Below, piece after piece: positions 34,101 to 48,100 of a stretch of DNA of 64,000 bases. Every line of letters begins with the position of its first letter. Positions within the stretch are counted from its first letter, which is position 1. The notes beneath the pieces were generated by a model. It had not been told where the DNA came from and did not search any database. It worked only from the letters and a program-made list of their open reading frames with translations. The stretch is taken from assembly GCA_016169945.1 (NCBI GenBank), contig JADLSH010000355.1, positions 2,227,501-2,291,500 of the forward strand, read 5' to 3'. The DNA is from Trachythela sp. YZ-2020 (Eukaryota; Cnidaria; Anthozoa; Malacalcyonacea; Clavulariidae). The translations under genes were made by a program, and so were the position numbers.

Positions 34101-37100
34101 AGCTATATCAGTTCTGAGCTGTTATCTCCAGAGGAGATCCAGTTAGAATTTTACTGCTAAACACAGTAATTATAGACTGTAGTTCATAGCTTTTCACTCT
34201 CAATTTATTGAAGATCTGGTTTGTTGAAATTTCAACACAGTAGTGATTTTCAATTAGTATAGACAAATTTGGCTAACGCTTGTTAAGTTTATACCCAATT
34301 CACAACTTTGGATAACTCACATGCCAACCTAGTTACTATTGTTCTATAGTTTGTGAAAACATAGAATATAACAAGGGTAACAAAGCATTAGAATTATGTA
34401 TAAGAGCTATTCACTCATGTAAACCATTCTAATACTCAGTTACCTTAGTTAGTATCCTATGTTTTCGCAAACTAGAACAATACAGTAGTAACTAGGCATG
34501 TGAGTTATCCAAAGTTTAGCCAAATTTGTCTATTCTAACATTGGACGGTATAAACGCACCAAATGCAAATTCGCGCTAATATATTGAATGCTAATATATA
34601 TTCTCAGCACAGATAATGTAGTAGTTGATTTGATAACATGAGTTTTTAAAACACTAGCAGTAGTGTCACTATACAAAGGTTGTCCTTTGAAAGTTACAAC
34701 TCAAAACCACAAAACCTCTCTAAGAGCGAAAAAACAATGGACTTAGTCCGATCAATTAATGAAGGGGCAAATTAACGGCAGACGATTTTATCTGCCCATA
34801 CAGATGAGCCGTGATATAAACTGCTGTTGGATATTTATTTTTTTGTTTCTTTTTCAGATGGAGTTGGCCATTACTGGAGATAAAAGGTAAGGTCATTATG
34901 GAACTTTAAGGCTAATTAAGGTCAATAGAACTACTTAATTACCCTTTAAATAATAAGAAACCCTGAGACCTAACCAAAAAATGGAACTAATTTTTAATTT
35001 TGGATACAGTAAGTGCTATCCCCTAATTGTTTCAGTGCTAGTTTGCTACAGGTGAATTGATGAAACCTAGAAGCACTTTACTGGAGACGAAATTCTATAA
35101 TCAAACCAATGCATACTGCACGAATTAGACCCCTGTCACAGATGTGAAGAAGCACGTGCACTATACGCAAACACTGTGCCATCAAACGAGGAGAGAATTG
35201 ATGAGAGTTGGAAAGCGAGAGTTTCATCATCAACTCTCGACCTCGGTCAAACGAGAACAAGAGTTGCATGAGAGTTGCCTGGGTATTACCACGCGTACCG
35301 GTCAAACGAGCAGAAACTCTCATCAATTCTCATCAAAATTTGAACCAGCTCAAAGTTGATGAGAGTTGATAAGAGTTGGCAGTCAAACGCGAGCGAGAGT
35401 TACATCTCTCATTGACTCTCATCACAACTCTCGTGCATTCTCGTTTGAGCGGGGCTTAAGATTGTATCAAAATTCTAACTTTTTAGAAGGCCATCATCAG
35501 ATGACAGTTCAAGTACCAGTAGCAGCGCTTCCTCTTCGAGACGAGGCTCGGCAGAATCACCTCGATCAGAGAGGTTAGTTTTTCATCTGCACGATTTACA
35601 GGTCATGTTATGTAGAAATGTTCGCACAGAAAAACAGCGAACATGGCCCACGTTTCACTTCACCGATATTATCATTCTCATTTATTTCTTTGTTGCCTTC
35701 TGGACATGTTTAGTAAGAAAGATATCGGCAAAGTAAAACGAGATTCATGCTCACAATTTCTCTGCGAATATACTTTTTACCTAACATCGCTCTGTGTCCG
35801 AAATTGCGTTGCAAGTTGAAGCAAAAATTACCTCGTGTAGCAAGTCAGCATTTTCAATTCAATAGAGAATCGATATTCTCGAGTCAAAATTTAAATCATA
35901 CCTTGCCTTACCATACACCATACCATACCATACCACAGCATTTCTTTGAATACCATTACGATATCATATGCCACACCACCATATAACCATTTCAGATCTG
36001 AAAACGTGAGATGAACCGACCAGGTTTTAGAGGAAAGTATTTAAGGCATGCCATGCAACGACAAACAACTATAGGTTTGAAATAGTCTGGTTTATGTCTA
36101 TGCAAACTGTGCTACTGAAATACCATCACAAACTTATTCAAATACCTTTATTCGCTTTGTATACAAGCCGTAATTTAGCTGTTAAAACAAAGCATTTCAA
36201 GAGGTAACTTCTAAACAAAATATTCTCCAAAGTTTGAACGTTGTCGCTTGTGTAGTCAGTCTGGTATAGCCACGCGTTGTTGGTTTGAGTTCACGAGACA
36301 AAAATTTGAATTTCAAATCGTATAGTCACGATGAAAAAAGCATGCTCTTGACTGCTCTAGGGAATACGTAAATTTGCATACGCCTGCAAAAACAAGCCTC
36401 GCTTGCCGTGAATTGAACAATGATTTCCAATACTTTGTACTTGTTCAATACCATCCTCACCCAACACTATATGTACCAGACCAAACTAGACCTTACCAAA
36501 TTCAATAATCCTATTTCACATCACACAAATTTAAACACACCATATAATTCGGGTCGGACTACACCACATTAAGCACTGATTCAACAGAATTAAATTAAGT
36601 TAAAACAACGAGTGTGGGCAGAACAGTGGGTTTTTCAAAACAATGAAAAGACAATGGAACATTCTGATCACTGAATCGTGACAGGACGGCACTAATTGTT
36701 TATGCTATAGGTGTTATGCAAAGCGCCTATTCAATCCAGCAGCAAAATTATTGAAGATAATAGAAGTAGTTAATATTGGGGTATTGTCGTTGATGCATGT
36801 AAGAAGATTTGACTCTACGGCTTTCTCCCGTCGTTTTCTTCTTGGTCGACCTCTAGAGATGAACAGTTTAAAAGGTTGGGTTAGTTTATAACTAACTAAT
36901 AAAACATATTAACTTTTTAGACGCCAGTTGAAAGTGCTGAAAGTGCGAAAAGTGAGCAAAGAGAACATCTCTCAATTCCAACAAAACGCAGCTTACTTAA
37001 TGTCGCTCAGTAGACAACCAACGGCATCGTTGAAAGACGTACGCGAGAATCCCTCTGGATCGAGCGAGAAATTAAACTCTAGCAGTAACCGCCAGACTGC

Positions 37101-37137
37101 TTTCAGACAAGTAAAGGACCGTTCGTTAAAAATGTAA
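25133..37137 (+). CDS. Unrecognised coiled-coil protein, 6 exons
   Basis: I do not recognise this family. Exons: 25133-26421, 27631-27962, 28411-28727, 34858-34886, 35487-35573, 36921-37137. Phases agree throughout, giving 756 residues. The N-terminal third is polar, with a CRQC pair near residue 20, a Ser/Glu-rich acidic stretch around residues 165-190 and the motif RAISSMPNLMKG. A long heptad-type coiled coil starts near residue 245 (DEKIKSLERVIERLECENK) and runs through exon 2 (ILEREKRSLEESLSQSENL, VELQEKLDMSYRKNEELDKQ). Exon 5 is Ser-rich (SSDDSSSTSSSASSSRRGS). The C-terminus is basic. No signal peptide or convincing membrane segment is seen. The start is fixed by an in-frame TAG at 25127-25129; a second Met 10 codons in is also possible. 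The exon 2 donor could be 27947 or 27962, a 15-nt in-frame choice. Exon 1 read past its donor gives a false hydrophobic tail ending near 26497. A scaffold or cytoskeletal role is only a guess from the coiled coil. Confidence 0.75.
28083..28392 (+). repeat. ATTCC/ATTCT pentanucleotide satellite before coiled-coil exon 3
   Basis: Degenerate 5-bp units (ATTCC, ATTCT, CATCCC) fill 300 bp and stop about 20 bp before the 3' splice site at 28410. Being pyrimidine-rich on the coding strand, the tract could affect acceptor recognition. Confidence 0.92.
31733..31985. mobile_element. GAGAGTTG-type MITE, second copy
   Basis: Begins GGTCAAACAAGGGCGAGAGT and ends ATGGTTTGACC, with repeated AACTCTCATC units between. 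Confidence 0.7.
33175..33520. mobile_element. Nested palindromic element in a coiled-coil gene intron
   Basis: An inner hairpin (33252-33360) has 40-bp arms (GCAAATTTTGTATACTTTTG and its inverse). The outer arms are CAATAGACAATTTGCA and TGCAAATTGTCTATT. Confidence 0.8.
34300..34520. mobile_element. Palindromic MITE in a coiled-coil gene intron
   Basis: Ends ACTTTGGATAACTCACATG and CATGTGAGTTATCCAAAGT are inverted, with TTTGTGAAAACATAGAATA and TCCTATGTTTTCGCAAACTA inside. Fragments of the family lie near 17385, 44185 and 49330. Confidence 0.82.
35163..35460. mobile_element. GAGAGTTG-type MITE, third copy
   Basis: Begins CAAACGAGGAGAGAATTGAT and ends CTCGTTTGAGCGGGGCTTAA. It finishes about 25 bp before exon 5 (35487) of the coiled-coil gene. 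Confidence 0.7.
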
Positions 37138-37500
37138 ACATCTATTCGAATATATGCTAACTATCTACATAATATAAGACAAGAAAATACGTCCAACCTC
37201 TCCCTTACGAACACCGAAAGGAGAGGGCAAAGACGTGCCCGTACCACAGTATAGAGTCGACCAGTAGGGCCACTCGGCGATGCAACATGTAGCCGGCTTT
37301 TTATGCAAAAATATGCAGTTTACTGGCCAGGAAAGTTAGTCCAGCTTGCTTATTGGCCAGAAAAAGCAATTGACTGGCTGCCAATGCGTAATGAGCGGTC
37401 ACACAAAATTTCAAATGAGTGGCCCTACTGGTCGTCTCTATACTGTGCCCGTATTTAGACTGGTCGACACGATCCGATTTGTCGGAACGGATTCTCGTCT

Positions 37501-37604
37501 TGACGTATGTGATTTACTGGATTTGCTGACAAGAGTAAGGCTATTGGCTCATACCTGGCGAAAAGTGTGGTTGTTGCTGTATTGTATGAAATCACATACG
37601 TCAG
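37501..37604. mobile_element. Uninterrupted copy of the TGACGTATGTGATTT hairpin element
   Basis: A 104-bp hairpin matching both halves of 3141-3669. It supplies the empty site that defines the nested insertion at 3179. It lies just downstream of the coiled-coil gene. Confidence 0.85.
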
Positions 37605-38122
37605 GAAGAGAATCAGATGCGATGAATAGGCCTTTTTACTGTTGTCCGTAAAAGAGAGGTCCGCATTTTTCAGGTATATATGGGAAAATTTATGGGAATC
37701 TTGTCGGGACATCGGAAACTGTCCGTATTAGAGATATATATGACTGGCAAATATCGGTTAAACCATTTATGATTGAGAGATTATTATATTACATAGAGCC
37801 ATTAGAAGGCTTTTCGCAGGAGCAAAATATTATAGCTCCCCGACCCAGTAGTTATGAAGAATAGGCTCTGGTCTATATATTGATATTGTTTCTTTTCTAA
37901 GGAACGTCATAAATAATATAAGTTCAGTTATTTCTATGAAATAATGCGTATAAAATGCTTTATAAGCAATAACATTTTCATGATGTTCAGTTTAATGAAT
38001 TCAGTGCGATAGGAGAATTTGAGTGATTTCCATATTACTTTCCCGACATGACGTCATAAAGATTATAGGATTATGTTTAAGATTAGGATTATATTTGAAC
38101 GGATTAGGAATAGTTGAAGGTA

Positions 38123-38320
38123 CATACGTAAAAATCTCACATCTTGTCAACAAGATGTGTTCGCAACAGACTTGTAGCAAGCTTGTCAACAAGTTGTAAC
38201 AATGATATTTTATCAAGTTGCTACAAGGTTGTCACTCACAACTTGTAACAAGTCTGTTACAAGCAGAGCGAACACATCCTGCTGCAGGTTTGTTACAACT
38301 AGCTTGTGCGTTTTTACGTG
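38123..38320. mobile_element. MITE family with CGTAAAAA termini and CAACTTGTTG interior
   Basis: Termini are TACGTAAAAATCTCACATC and GTGCGTTTTTACGTG; the interior is made of AACAAGTTG/CAACTTGTT repeats. Further copies: 44547-44835, 49392-49745, 61810-62040. Confidence 0.75.
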
Positions 38321-39101
38321 GGTAGAAATCACAGAATTTGTCCGTGAGATTTTTGGATACTTGTGACGTGAGAATTGCAATTTTTTGAAGTCGTTGCGTC
38401 CATAAAACGGCTATTTGGCTGCTTTCTTTTTTCAGCACCAAACAAGTTGTAAACGTTTACAGTAAAGTTGTAAACTGTACAACAACTCAATTTGGCATTG
38501 ACTAAAAACGTATTTGTAGAATATAACAAAGACATTATTGCAGAAGTCCCTTGCCAAAATTAATTGCAGAAGTCCCTTCCAAAAATCTCAAACCATAAAA
38601 ATACAATGTGGACAATTCAAAATTTAATTAACATAATAGAAAAATAACTATCTAATGTTTACTAATTGTAACTACATTACATGTAATATTGTGTACGAGT
38701 AAAAAATACAAGTTATAAAATGGTTATTGTTGTGGAGTAAAATCTATTGCGCTGAGTGAGGGTTTGGGGACGAGTCCATCGTCTGGACGGACTTGCTCAA
38801 AAACAAAGTTCGTCTGATAATTCGTCTGTGTATAAACGCGGCAAACATACGGACTATCCGTCAAAACGAACTCTGCCTAGTTCATCTACTCAGAAGAACT
38901 TGCGTGAGTAGTTCCTCTCGACGGATAAGCTGTCTATGTGTATAAATACGACATTAGACGAATGGATAGTTCGTCTTGTGTTAACACTAAGACTGACGAG
39001 CCGTCAAACGAACTGACGCGTCTCATTGAAGAAACACAAATAAATAGATGGCCCGATTTATACTCGAACGAACCATCCGTCAAGACGCGTCATTCGTTTG
39101 A

Positions 39102-42100
39102 CTAATCTTCCTTCGGAGCATTCTTAATTAGTTCCCAGCTTTTTGCTTTTTGTAAACTCTCCAAGATCGCTTCTTTTACATTCGCATCCAGCGTTGCATC
39201 CTGGGACAGCGCGAGGAGAATTTCAAAAATCTTGCTCTCAACAAGCTAAAGACATGGATCGAAGAAAAATATTCAAAAGATTTAAAGTGTAAGCAAAAAT
39301 AAAGTTCTACAATAGTAATCAACACAATTCAGGCAGTGCTCACCTTTTCAGCTAGCGCCTTATTCGCGTTCATCAGATTTCTGACAATACAAGACCCCCT
39401 TCAAAATAATTCATTTCTATTTAATATTTTTATGTAGTTAAATAACTTACTTTTTGAACAATTATATGACACGGTAAAATACTTTGTTGAGGACAAATTC
39501 TGGCAAATTGCGCGATAGATTTATTTTGGTATCACGCATTTGTGGCAGAAATGATCTCTTGAAAAATTGAAGAAGATTTTGCCAAAGGCATTTCTGTGGT
39601 TCTTTGGCATTGGATTTACAGATGTAAACTAAACTAACCTTATATATCCTGGATTGCTCTATGATCAGTTCTGGACCCTAGAGGTCCAGTAAGAACTACC
39701 CCTTATTGATTCAGTGTTACTACGGATGGAAACCGGAGTGCCTGGAGAAAACCTGCGGTGTTTGGTAGAGTCAAACTGGAAGCACTCTTCTCACATGGTG
39801 AAATTATAATCAGACAACTGCATATTGCAGGAATCAAACCTCGGTCACAGAGTCGAAAGGGACATGCACTAACCGTACATCGATGCCCGAACACCCTGTT
39901 AAATGTTGCATAATTTTTGTACCTGTATTTTAGTTCTTTGTTTCCAGACAGTAATAGTCCTTGGAGAATTTCCAACCACGGTTTCACCTTTATCAAAATA
40001 TCAGCAATATTAAGTCTGTCGCAAACGGCAGCTCTTGGCCGAGGTAGGTTACGACCTCGCGAGGCCGTTTGGTCAGACATATTCTCTTGTGTGCGTATGG
40101 TTTTTGCTGAGAATTTTACCTCGTGAGGTCGTGAGACAAAGATCTATGCTGTTTGATACGAGAGTAACTTGCTAAGCTACGACGTCTCGTGGTGGTGAGT
40201 TCAGCCAAGAGCTCTCGTGACCGGCAAGCTTTAAACTATTCAATTCGCAGATGATGGTGAAGATGTAGAAAGAAGATATTTTACCTCTGCCACTTTATCG
40301 CATATTTTTGGATTTTCTGTAACGATGGCCAAGGCGCCAGAACATGCTCTTAAAAGAAAAACGAATGGTTAAAATTATCTTGGAAGAATGACTCCGGTGC
40401 AGCTCTTTGACCAATAAGCTACAGAGTTCTATTGGCAAGAGCTAACCACAAGTTCGTTACAGTATTTCGGGGTGATGTCAGCGTATAGTAAGGGAAAATT
40501 ATCCAGAAATATCGAAATTTCTATAATGTTTATTTAGGCTAGAGAGATTGCGCCATGAAGGACTTGGGGAGAAACCATCCCCTTGGTATAGTAGAAATCA
40601 TCCCATTGCTACGAGAAAGAAGAATAACAGATCCTTGTAAACACTAGCAGATCCTTGTAAACACTAGCAGATCCTTGTAAACACTAGCAGATCCTTGTAA
40701 ACACTAGCAGATCCTTGTAAACACTAGCAGATCCTTGTAAACACTAGCAGATCCTTAAATGAGTTGATAATTCATCTACCTCGCTAATAATTCATCTTCT
40801 TCACCGGAAAATAATGTAAATAGTTTGACTCTTTCAGTTGTATTTTCTTGAAGAAATAGATCAGCCACCTGGAAAGATTAAACAAATAAGCCCGTTCGTG
40901 AATCATACCATGTGGCTTAAGGCTCGTTCACACGATCCGATCTGTTGGTTCCGATTGTATCGATGAAAGCCCCCTCCCCTCCCCTCCCCACCACAGTCTG
41001 TGGCCACACCACAGAACAAAGGTATAATCGATGCTTACCTCTTGACAGTAGACAAGGTTACACATACACTCTGCCGCAGCTCGTCGGATCATTTCATGAT
41101 CTTCAAACAACAAACTCTCAATATCAGGAATTCCTCTTTCACGATAAATATGTTTCCTGTACAATCAAAAAATAGATATTAACTCTTCTCCGTCCGAATC
41201 GATCAAATATCAACGCTACTGACATTAGTGTCATATTCTAACGCCAGACAATTGTACTTGTCAATGGGAAGTCGTTGCGGTCGAAAGGGTTCCTTGGCAG
41301 TTAAAAATGCCTCCTTGACTGTTTCCCGTTGGTATCGAGCATTCGAGTCTTGTAGAGTATAAAAGTGAGACAATTTTACTTGACAATGGTTAACCCAAAA
41401 GCTCCTGCCCTTCCGCATTGATCATATACGAACGATGTTCGCTAAATCGTGTATCATTTGTGGTGACTGAATAGACGAATTGTAAACAGCAAAGGCTCTT
41501 TTCCACTCATCGCAAAAACCAACTTGCAAGCTCGCTGCGAGTACTTTTATCCAATCAGAATGCTCGATAGTTAATTTTAATTATATGCAAGAACTCGCAG
41601 CGAGCTTGCGAGTTGGTTTTGCGATGAGTGGAAAAGAGCCTTAAGTGGTTACCTAACATCATCGTTCATCCCAGCAAGATTTGTAAGAGCCATGAGAGAT
41701 TCGAATTGCTCCAAGCCCTAAATATAGGTGGAAACGAATTGGGCATATTTTGTGTAGTCATAAAAGAAGATTAAAAAATTGCGTGTTCCGTACCGTCTTG
41801 TCTGGGTGAAGAAGAGATAGCAATGGTCGAACCAACTCAAAACTCTGCAAAATACAGCGATCACTGCTTAGGTAAGATACTAGATGAAATACCTTAGGCC
41901 CGTTTCAGACGCCGCTCCACTCATGCGCCGAACCTAATTGTATTAGGTGCGACGCTGGAGCGACACAAGAGCGACAGTGATTCAAACGGCGTACAAAATA
42001 TAATGTTGTTGACGAGAGAGGAGGGTAATTCGCGCGGGAATTCCAAATACAATTCAAAAATATGTAAAAATAGCAAAGTGGCTAAACTAATCCTAATAAA

Positions 42101-45100
42101 TTACAGCAAATTTTGATTTAGGTTCGGCACATGAGTGGAGCGGCGTATGAATCAATGTCGCTCCAACGTCGCATAATGCGACAGGCTCTGTCGAACTTCT
42201 GTCGAACTTATGTCGCTCCAAATTCTGCCGTACCTAATTGATTCATACGTCGCTCTTCTGTCGCACCTAATTCGTCATTTAAGTTCGGCGCATGAGTGGA
42301 GCGGCGTCTGAAACGGACCTAAGATACTAGATGAAATACTTTACATGAAGAGTAAATGAATAAAACGATCCTTTATTTATAATTGTACTGTACGATGTGG
42401 TGTTATTATAAAATTTTTTTGCATAATTCAGCTGTAAGGCTGTAAGGTAATTTATTTATTAAAGTCTATTCTATTCTTGTGCCACCAATTAAGGCCATGT
42501 TACAGGGGCAATTTTTGCTGCAACTAACTTGCAACGCAATTTTTGCACAGAGCCATTCAATGTAGAAATGTACCCACAGAAAATCAGCGAACATGGCCAG
42601 CGATTCACTCCACCGATATTAGCATTCTCATTCATTTCTTTGTCGCCTTCTGGGCATGTTTAGCAAGGAAAATATCGGCAAAGTAAAACGAGATTCATGC
42701 TCACAATTTCTCTGCGAATATACTTTTTACCTAACATCTCTTTGTGTCCGAAATTGCGTTGCAAGTTGCAGCAAAAATTGCCTCGTGTAGCATGGGCTTC
42801 ACTTTATATCCTATACCTTCTGGCCAGGGAAAGCGACATCTGGGTTCATGGTAATGGCGATCTTGGCTAAAGCATGAGCAGCAACGTCTTTTCCTTTGTC
42901 TGTATTGACCGTGGTTAGCGGGAGAAGCGCCTAAAGCATGCCACCAGAGTGTTCATTTTCAGGAATGTTTGATTAATAGAAGAGATATAAAATTCAGTAC
43001 CAAAACACATTCGTAACAATCACCTTAGCTCCGCCTTGTTGAACGGTAAGACCTCGATGTTCTTGAATTGTGACAATACCATGAAACACCCTATAGATCG
43101 AGAACGAAAATTAATGAAAATTTCTGTTCTTCAAATTTTTAGGTCAAGGTTAATGCAAGTTTTAGAAAGTTAGAACAACAATTATTCTAGCATGGATTAC
43201 CTCGCAATCATTTCCCGACACTGCTTGCTCTCAGGTTTTGCTAAATTTACTAAAGCATTCACAACTCCTTCCTAAATTCAACACAATTTATCAATGTAAT
43301 GGTAATTGACATTCTGTAGCTTGCCATTTCGTAACGAACATCCACTACTGGTTCAGTGTTAGAACAGAAGGAAACAGGAATACCTGGGGTAAATCTGCGG
43401 TGTTTGGTAGAGTCAAACTGGAAGCACTCTTCTGAAATGCGACTGAGGTGAAATTGAAATCAGACAACTGCATATTATACGAATCAAACCCCGTCTCAGA
43501 GGCGAAAGGCACATGGAAGCACGGGTGGCAGATGCGGTTAGCGCGCTGCCCCTTACCTCTGAGTTAAGCCGGCTGTACAGCAGGTCGAGGGCAGGGATTT
43601 ACTCAGGTTGGGTAACGTCAGTGTGCTTGATAAACTCATGTAAGTTGAGATTGGTTGGTTCTCTCCTGTGCTTCGAGGGTTTTTCTCCGGGTACTCCGGT
43701 TTTCCTCCCTCGCTAAAAACTAACCCTTAGGCATTAACCACTAACCACTAACTAACCCTCGGAACATTTGTCAATTGTGTTGTAAAACCTGTTAAGGCTT
43801 TCCGTCCACCTCAGAGTGGTAAACACAATTTTCTACACTCAGAAATAAACATGCAATAACAACTGTACCCCCAAAACATTCCCATTAGGAAAAGAAAGTG
43901 CCAGCAGCTACTATATGTTAAAAGTTCAAACCTTATACCTTAATTAATATACCGATTCTTTTCTGTACGTAATCGTCATTATCCTGGAAAAGGGAATACA
44001 AAATTAAATAATTTAAAAAAAATCCTAATAAATTCAGATAACATATAATTGCATTCGATGTTTATCACGTATTTAGAGGCTTGGAAAATTTAAGGAAATA
44101 TAGACAATTTACATAGACAAGAAAATTTTCTAAATAGGAATAATTTTGTGTGTATAGTCTATTAATCAGCTGATATTTATGTCCGTTGCCATCCAATTCA
44201 CATTTTCAGATAACTCACATGCCTAGTTACCACTGTTCTGATAATGTAAGCATAGAATGGAACAAAGGTAACCAAGCATTACAACGTCTACACCAACCTT
44301 TTCATCAAACTCAGGAATATTAACTTTTGCGAACTTTCCGAGTTCCTTCATTTTTGCTGTGTTTTCATTTTCTTCTGGTTTATCGTAGCTGTTTGTGAGG
44401 TTGACGAGAGTTTGACAAACACCATATAACAGCGAACTGTCTTCGAGCTGCAACAAATACGATAAGAATTAATATAATATGTTATGGTATAGTATTCTAC
44501 AATATCCTGCTGTAGTGACTACCTGCTGAGCTTACATCTCGCTTTGTACACACGTAAAAACGCACAACGTGTAACAAACCTGCAGCAGACTTGTACCAGT
44601 GCTGTTTCAACAACTTGTTATCAGGATGTGTTCGCACTGCTTGTTCCCAGTTTGTTGACAAGTTGCTACAAGGTTGTTGACTCAACAGACTTGTTACAAG
44701 TTGTTCGAACAACTTGTTATCATCCTGCAATTCAATAACTTGTGAACAAGTTGAGAGTGACAACCTTGTAGCAACTTGATAAAATGACAACATTGCTACA
44801 ACTTGTTGACAAGATGTGAGATTTTTACGTGTGTAGTCAACCTGTCAAATTCTTGACTAGTCAAATCATTAGCTGTTTAGTTATACTATGAAGCAAATAT
44901 CTTTTCCTATGTAACTTGAGAAATATAGCTTCCAACATCTCTTCTAATGAGTTATAGAACGTTTTAAACAATCACACCAATATGGTCGCCATTGGTTTCA
45001 TTTATGCATAGCTATGATAGCAGATGCACTATCCAGTCCTTGTTTTCAGATCAGTGGCATGCATGCACATGAGAAGACAGCTCCCGTTTGACAAGCACCA

Positions 45101-48100
45101 CAGTTTATCCATGCAGGTACCTCTGTTTCCTGCTTTAGTAATACTGAGCAATCAAGGGATGAACCTAACTGTACCTCTATAGGAAACAGTTAATATCAAA
45201 CTGATAGAGCCATCCAGCTTAGAACATGTTTGTTTAGATAAAGGGTTTCATTACCTTAGCCAAGTCCAACAAAGATCTTAACGCTGTACTGTCTTGTACT
45301 AGTTCCTCCTAAAATAATAACGATATTCTAGTATCATATTCTAGTATCCATATCACGCGTGACGCGAGATCATTACGTCATGCTAAATATTTCGCTATTT
45401 TGGGTGGCATTATCGTGGATTTCATCGAAGTGCCGTTTTCGCTTATATCTTGCGAAATGCTGAGAGTTATAAGACAAGCTATATTTCGCTAGAATCCTTG
45501 AATAACAAGGAGTATTTTGGTGTATCGTTTGTTGTTTTAACACGTCTAGAACTCGAGTTATTAAGGAAGGTTGGCGTACGATTAATGTCAGCCATGTTGG
45601 ATTTCATATTTATTAACTTGAATTTGTCCAATGGGAATGGTGGAATTTGACACCCAAGCAAAATACGATATGAGCAAAATACGATACCAAACACCATTAA
45701 ATGCTTTATATACGTAGTTCAATGCAATTCATACTTTTACGTTGGCATCTAACGTGAGGAATGACAGTCCTTCAGAAGCCCATTTTCTTAATTCCATTTC
45801 TTCTTTCGGTCGCACAAGATAACTGGAGAGACAAAAATAATGAAGAAATAATGATGAAAAATAATAAAACTTTGAAGCCGTAAATGAAAACTTTCCTAGC
45901 AAAAATATTAGTAATTTATACAATCAATTCCCATTTAAGTAGACATACCTTCTTGCAGACTTATAAAGTTTAAGAGTAGTTTCTTTCTTGTAAACTTTTG
46001 AATTAATATCACCGGCTCCGGTTGAACCAACTTTGCACATTCCCTGCAAAACGTATAATTTCATTAACACTGCAAGTAAAAATTTGTTGATGCTCATTTA
46101 ATATTTTTGCGATCGTATGTTGAAATACTCACTACGAGTGCTCGAACTTGCAGGTCTTCATTCGTAGACTTATATAGATTTTTCAAAACAGACATTCCCT
46201 GGAAAGGAAATACAGAACTGTCATTATTGTAAAACATACTTGATAACTGTTCTCCCTAGAGGTCCAGTAAGAGCAGTCCCTTCCTTACAAGTCCATTGTT
46301 ACTATAGTGTTACTATGTTACAAACATAGTAAGGTAGGGTAGGGTAGGGTCGGGTCGGGTCGGGTCGGGTAGGGTAGGGTAGGGTAAGGTAAGGTAGGGT
46401 AGGATAGAATATGTTAAAGTAGGATCAGGATTGACTGGGGATAGGGTGGGGTAAGGTAGAAAGAGTTATGGTATGATATAGTATGGTATGATGTGGTATG
46501 GTTTGATGGTACCTTCTACTGTAAGTTCTATCGAATGAGATGCCGAGAAAAAAATCATGATATTTACCCATTACTATGTTACATCTCACATACCTTGTTA
46601 TGAATTTCACTACACCTTTGCTTGTTGGAAGCAGCTAACGCGATCACTTCAGCTGCTGCAATCTATAAAAATCCAAAAAAAACCATTACAACTAGCATAC
46701 TATAATACTTACAGTAGTCCAGTGTCTTAGCACAATAAATACAAACTTCGTTTTTCCTTATTATATTTTTCTATAGGTTTAGTATCAACCACTTAATATT
46801 GACTATCTGTATACTTTAACACTATTCACATGCAAAGTGTAATGAGAAAATGCGCAATACTAAAGAGTAATAAAAAATATGAATCCATAAATGAACAGAA
46901 TTCCGTATTAACCTGTCCATCTAGTTTATCCGATTGCGCAATGTCAAACACGGTTTCAGTCACTTCGGTTTTTGCTAGGATGGCCGCGGCTGCTTCGTGG
47001 GCTCCCTGGCAATGGAAAGAGAAATACAATATACTTAATAGGGAAAGGCAAGTTTAGGACGAGGTATAGTAGGTATAGGGTAGGGTAGGGTAGGGTAGGG
47101 TAGGATAGAATATGTTAAAGTAGGGTAAGGAATGACTGGGGGTGGGGTAAGGTAGAAAGAGTTATGGTATGATGTGGTATGGTATGATGTGGTACGGTAT
47201 TATGGTATGGTGTGGTATATGGTATGGTATGGTATATGGTGTGGTATATGGTATGGTGTGGTATATGGTATGGTGTGGTATATGGTGTGGTATATGGTGT
47301 GGTATATGGTGTGGTATATGGTATGGTATGGTATGATTGTATTGTGTGGTATGGTTTGATGGTATGATTGTATGGTGTGGTATGTTTTGATGGTATGGCA
47401 TGGTATGGTTTGATGGTATGGTATTGTGGTATGGTATTATGGTATGGTATTATGGTATGGTATTATGGTATGGTATGATGGTATGACATGGTAGGTTAAA
47501 AAACGTACTTGTAAAACGGCACATAATGCAGCCAGTCCATTTATCTGTGAAGCTCTTTCTGAACTTTGAATATATTTACTAGAAATAACAAGGTTTAATT
47601 CCCATATTAACATCGTTCAGCGATTTCTACTCTTAAACTATTTCTAATCATGACAATCCTAATCCCAAACGTCACCCTCACCCTAATCCTTCTAACTGTA
47701 TTTTGGGATAGTAATATGAAAGGTCACCCAAGAAGAAAGCAAACATGGCATTAGAAAATATCGATTCATTTGATGTCTGACAAAGAAACTGAAAAGCTAC
47801 TCACCACACCACTGTGTCACAGTCTTTAAGAAACTGTTCTTTATCCTTATCCTTATACCTAAACATCAAAAACCAAAAATTGCGCTAGAATTTCAACTTT
47901 AAAATAATGCTATGATGAGGGTATGATTTTGCATCTATTGCTTCCAAATTTGCATTCACGACGATGACGCAGTATGATTTTGCATCTATTGCTTCCAAAT
48001 TTGCATTCACGACTCATGAGCAGTAATATTGTCTTTGAGCCGCATTGCTAAATCACATTCGTAGTGTGCGGGACCCAAGCCCACATAGTGCATGTAGGTA

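Larger units (their letters stand above)
37138..39101. other. Convergent intergenic region, coiled-coil gene to UNC45
   Basis: No gene is supported. It contains the hairpin element at 37501-37604, a CAACTTGTTG-type MITE at 38123-38320, and at 38768-39090 a repeat built of GACGGACT/AGTCCGTC-like units that recurs near 17085-17240, 31440-31715 and 61725-61815. Both flanking genes end here. Confidence 0.6.

Noticed and set aside
46325..46400. Interstitial telomeric repeats
   Set aside because: Units are GGGTA/GGGTC pentamers and not TTAGGG hexamers.
47162..47401. ORFs rich in His/Ile/Pro or Tyr/Val/Met
   Set aside because: These are readings of the TATGG microsatellite within a UNC45 intron.
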